A stretch of 64,000 nucleotides of DNA, from assembly GCA_019119205.1 (NCBI GenBank), contig DWXK01000006.1:88486-152485 (forward strand), written 5' to 3'. Shown here piece by piece: positions 61,373 to 64,000 of the stretch (its first letter is position 1; every line of letters starts with the position of its first letter). The position numbers and the translations under genes are program-made. The notes below the pieces were generated by a model that had not been told where the DNA came from, made no database searches, and saw only the letters and a list, made by a program, of their open reading frames with translations. Source of the stretch: Candidatus Mediterraneibacter intestinavium (GTDB lineage: Bacteria > Bacillota > Clostridia > Lachnospirales > Lachnospiraceae).

Positions 61373-62216
61373 GCAGTGGCAAGAAGCATTTGACCAGATC
61401 CATGCCGAAGACCAGCTGAAAGATCATACGATGGAATACCTTTCCCGGAAGGTTTACCGGAGCAGACGCCCGCGTTTTTCCCCACTCCGCGGGATCGCCG
61501 CGGCCGCGGCATGCCTTGCCGTTCTTTTCCTCGCCGGCGGCTCCTGGCTGTACTTTACCCCTGAAGCTTATATCAGCATCGATATCAATCCCTCCCTGGA
61601 ACTGGGCATCAACCGGTTTGACCGGGTCGTCTCAGTGGAAGGCTGGAACGAAGACGGAGATGATCTGGCTGATTCGCTGGATATCAAATATATGGACTAT
61701 ACAGACGCTATCGAGACACTGCTCTCGGATCAGGTCGTCGAAGATTATCTCTCTCAGAATGGGCTTATGGATCTCACCGTTGCCTGCGAAAATACATCCC
61801 GGCATGATGAGATCCTGGAAAATGTAGAATCCTGCACCTCAGAACACACAAATATCCGCTGCCACTCAGGCGATATGGAAGAGATGCATGAAGCCCACAA
61901 CGAAGGTCTCTCATTCGGGAAGTATCGGGCTTACCTGAAGCTGAAGGAACTGGAGCCTTCCTTCACGGCGGACGACGTCCGGGATCTTTCCATGCGGGAG
62001 ATCCAGGATCTGATCGAAGAATATTCTGACGGATCCTCGTGGAAGTCCTCCGAAGATTCTCCGTCCCGGGATGATTCCTCGGGCACCGGCGCCTCTTCCG
62101 ATACCGATACCTCATGCGGGTACGAAGAAGGGGATGAAGATACGTATAAAAGCGGCTATGAAAATGCCAGTGAACATGAACCTGGGAACGGATACAGACA
62201 CGGACATCATGAATAG
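61365..62216 (+). CDS. RsgI-like membrane anti-sigma factor
   Basis: A 283-residue single-pass protein starting with TTG. The cytoplasmic residues 1-42 would hold the sigma factor. A transmembrane helix (about 43-65) is followed by YISIDINPSLELGINRFDRV, the RsgI domain with the Asn75-Pro76 bond that self-cleaves in cellulosomal RsgI proteins. The outer part lacks a carbohydrate-binding module and ends in a disordered Ser/Asp/His-rich tail (NGYRHGHHE). It would control the preceding sigma factor by regulated proteolysis. The sensed signal is unknown. Confidence 0.85.
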   Translation: MNKQWQEAFDQIHAEDQLKDHTMEYLSRKVYRSRRPRFSPLRGIAAAAACLAVLFLAGGSWLYFTPEAYISIDINPSLELGINRFDRVVSVEGWNEDGDDLADSLDIKYMDYTDAIETLLSDQVVEDYLSQNGLMDLTVACENTSRHDEILENVESCTSEHTNIRCHSGDMEEMHEAHNEGLSFGKYRAYLKLKELEPSFTADDVRDLSMREIQDLIEEYSDGSSWKSSEDSPSRDDSSGTGASSDTDTSCGYEEGDEDTYKSGYENASEHEPGNGYRHGHHE

Positions 62217-62218
62217 CG

Positions 62219-62268
62219 GGAAAGGCAGTCGCTGCGCCAAAAATATCACGCAGCGACTGCCTTTCTGC
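62219..62268. terminator. Terminator between the RsgI-like and ABC genes
   Basis: AAAGGCAGTCGCTGCG pairs perfectly with CGCAGCGACTGCCTTT around a 12-base loop, between converging genes. Confidence 0.9.
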
Positions 62269-62300
62269 TGTCTTTCTCCTACTTTTCTTCCGGCTTTCTT

Positions 62301-63206
62301 TTATCCCTCATTTGACACCCAGATATAGGCATCCTCCAGCGTCGGTTCTGCCTGCGTCCACCTCTCGTCCGCCCGGTTCCGGCTGATGATCCTCACATGC
62401 ATCCCTTCCGCGGAGAACTGTTTGGAGGAGACATGGCAGTTTTTCTCCAGAGCCCGCACTTCTCTCTCGTCCTCCAGTGTATAGGTCCACACATGACCTT
62501 CCGCCTTCCGGATCAGCTCTCTCATGCTCCCGGAGTAGAGGAACTTCCCCTTTTTCATGACAGCGAGCCGGCTGCAGACCGCTGCCAGGTCCTCCACCAC
62601 ATGGGTGGAGAAAAGAACCGTGCGCCCCTCGGAGAAATCCACCAGCAGGTTTCGGATCCGGATACGCTCCTCCGGATCCAGTCCGGTGGTCGGCTCATCC
62701 ACGATCAGAAATTCCGGTTCGTTCAGCAGCGCCTGGATCAGTCCTGCCCGCCTCTTCATCCCTCCGGAGAGCTGGCGCATCTTTTTGTTCCGGTGTTCCG
62801 TCAGACTGGTCTTTTCCAGATAGTAACGGATCCTCTTCCTGCATTCATCCTTCGGGATACACGAGAGAGCCCCCATATATTCCAGACACTCCTGCAGCGT
62901 CAGTCCCGGATACAGGTCGATCTCCTGGGGCAGATACCCGATCTTCCTCTGGATCTTCTCATAATTGCTTTCCTTATACGTGATCCCGCCCAGGCTGACC
63001 CTGCCACTGATCTGTGCTCCTCCGCCGGAGGGCGCCAGCACAGTGGTCAGCACCCGCATCAGCGTGGTCTTTCCCGCGCCGTTTTCTCCCAGAAGTCCGT
63101 AAATCCCGCCGGGGATCTCCAGGCTTGCATGGTCGATGGCCGTCACTTTATTTTTCTTCATTCTGTTCTGAAACGTTACCGTCAGATCATTGATCCTGAT
63201 ACTCAT
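62301..63206 (-). CDS. ABC transporter ATP-binding protein (ABC-2 type)
   Basis: A 301-residue ATPase: Walker A LLGENGAGKTT, Q-loop YLPQEIDLYPGLT, signature RQLSGGMKRRAGLIQAL, Walker B FLIVDEPTTGLDP, H-loop STHVVEDL. It lacks membrane segments. The C-terminal 70 residues resemble the extension of CcmA/YhcG-type ATPases. It lies 4 bases after the permease gene and probably powers export or membrane remodelling. The substrate is unknown. Confidence 0.92.
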   Translation of the reverse strand: MSIRINDLTVTFQNRMKKNKVTAIDHASLEIPGGIYGLLGENGAGKTTLMRVLTTVLAPSGGGAQISGRVSLGGITYKESNYEKIQRKIGYLPQEIDLYPGLTLQECLEYMGALSCIPKDECRKRIRYYLEKTSLTEHRNKKMRQLSGGMKRRAGLIQALLNEPEFLIVDEPTTGLDPEERIRIRNLLVDFSEGRTVLFSTHVVEDLAAVCSRLAVMKKGKFLYSGSMRELIRKAEGHVWTYTLEDEREVRALEKNCHVSSKQFSAEGMHVRIISRNRADERWTQAEPTLEDAYIWVSNEG

Positions 63207-63210
63207 ATCC

Positions 63211-63891
63211 TCACCCTCTCTTTCGGATTATCTTCGGCGTCACAAGCGCCATGATGATACACAGACAGACGCAGAGCGCCTTTCCCATGATCCAGCTTAA
63301 GTCTCCACTGTTCTCAATATCCCGGAATGTATAGGAGAACATGTTCCATGGTCCCAGCAGCCGGTCTCCCGTCGTAGAATTTACAGTCAGCCACAGGACC
63401 AGACAGACTCCGATCCCCGCCCACATGCTGCGGGTCAGGCATGCCGCCGTATTTCCCAGGATTCCCCAAAAGTTCAATGTCACGAGGATCGCCGCCAGAT
63501 AAACCAGGAACAGATGCAGTTCACTTTCCCCGCCCGTCCCCGGAGAATACAGCGGAAAGGGATCCTGAAACAGAAAGAACATCCCGTATCCTGCTGCCCC
63601 GAGCAGCAGAAGATAACACTGCTGGATCCCGATCCTGCGCGCCATGCACATCGCCTTTCTCTTCATCGGATACAGCCTCCACACTTCGGACCTGCGGCTC
63701 GTGATCTCCTGCACATAAGTGTCTGCACAGAATACCGACGAAAGAAGCGCCATAGGCGCCTCGCAGGCAATCCCCACCTCATAAGTGTGTGTTACGCCCC
63801 GGGCCAGACTCAGGATGACCACAAAAGCCAGGGAATACAGGACTTTATACAACGGCAGGCAGATCTTCATTTCTTTTCCGGTCATGCTCAT
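63211..63891 (-). CDS. ABC-2-type transporter membrane protein
   Basis: A 226-residue protein with about six hydrophobic helices, including VLYSLAFVVILSLARG, LLLLGAAGYGMFFLF, LVYLAAILVTLNFWGILG and GIGVCLVLWLTVN. The start MSMTGKEM follows GAGGAGGCAGAGG, and its ATG overlaps the stop of the upstream partial gene (ATGA). It pairs with the ATPase at 62301-63206. Confidence 0.82.
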   Translation of the reverse strand: MSMTGKEMKICLPLYKVLYSLAFVVILSLARGVTHTYEVGIACEAPMALLSSVFCADTYVQEITSRRSEVWRLYPMKRKAMCMARRIGIQQCYLLLLGAAGYGMFFLFQDPFPLYSPGTGGESELHLFLVYLAAILVTLNFWGILGNTAACLTRSMWAGIGVCLVLWLTVNSTTGDRLLGPWNMFSYTFRDIENSGDLSWIMGKALCVCLCIIMALVTPKIIRKRG

Positions 63892-64000
63892 ATCCTCTGC
63901 CTCCTCCACAACTGTACGCAGATCAGGATGATCCCGAACGACGCCACGATCAGGCAGCACTGGTTCACCATCGCCATGGGCGGCGGTGCCGTGTCAAAGA
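63888..64000 (-). CDS. C-terminus of an upstream ABC membrane protein (partial)
   Basis: The window edge cuts this gene. The last about 36 codons read FDTAPPPMAMVNQCC..., a transmembrane helix (CLIVASFGIILICVQLW) and a basic end RRQRI. Its stop overlaps the next gene's start, so it is the upstream cistron of the same ABC operon. It is not in the ORF track. Confidence 0.7.
   Translation of the reverse strand, partial: FDTAPPPMAMVNQCCLIVASFGIILICVQLWRRQRI

Overview
The window looks like chromosome from a gut-type Lachnospiraceae (Clostridia, Firmicutes) with moderate GC. The evidence is gene content and style: strong AAGGAGG-type ribosome binding sites, CUT1 sugar importers with LacI regulators, DnaE with a PHP domain, a CvfB/HPr-like/dnaE/pfkA/murI/DUF1934 cluster, an L25/Ctc protein, a V-ATPase subunit, Cna-B adhesins and an RsgI-type anti-sigma factor. 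I cannot name the species. I saw no rRNA, tRNA, CRISPR array, prophage or insertion sequence.

Layout. 0-8 kb: a frame-broken remnant, a GNAT acetyltransferase, an ankyrin-like protein, two tiny membrane/lipoprotein genes, a V-ATPase D subunit without its partners, an aldose epimerase, an FKBP/trigger-factor-like lipoprotein, a cardiolipin synthase and a small membrane protein. 8-18 kb: an MFS exporter divergent from an AraC regulator, then the housekeeping cluster on the minus strand (cvfB-like, HPr-like, dnaE, pfkA, murI, DUF1934). 18-25 kb: a LacI-controlled alpha-glucoside locus (binding protein, two permeases, GH31 hydrolase) with a clear promoter and operators. 25-26 kb: a head-to-head junction of two regulators that both look truncated at the 5' end. 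26-36 kb: a PHP-UvrD helicase fusion, a YczE-type membrane protein, an oxidoreductase, an unlisted 40-codon gene, an aldo/keto reductase with a TetR regulator, and glgB. 36-41 kb: a 1646-residue thioester/Cna-B/VaFE surface adhesin.

41-52 kb: MazG, a second oxidoreductase, an Rpn-type nuclease, then a sucrose/fructoside operon (binding protein, two permeases, MsmK-type ATPase, GH32, fructokinase) divergent from its LacI regulator across a palindrome-rich intergenic region. This operon carries the only CUT1 ATPase in the window, and the GH31 locus lacks one, so the two importers may share it. 52-54 kb: an XRE regulator, then two tandem type I toxin-antitoxin-like modules (25- and 31-residue hydrophobic peptides) absent from the ORF track. 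Each has a consensus antisense promoter, a shared terminator and a covarying hairpin. 54-64 kb: a second YczE protein with an attenuator-like leader, a deletion scar joining a response regulator to an ABC permease tail, rplY/ctc, a MATE exporter, a two-component system, a secreted Cys/His-rich protein behind an RBS-sequestering hairpin, an ECF sigma/RsgI-like pair, and an ABC transporter running off the right edge.

The features most worth follow-up are the paired toxin/antisense RNA modules, the two rearrangement scars (25.7 kb and 54.8 kb), the 40-codon gene and the hairpin-controlled secreted protein next to the sigma/RsgI pair. All family assignments come from reading motifs by eye; no database search was run.
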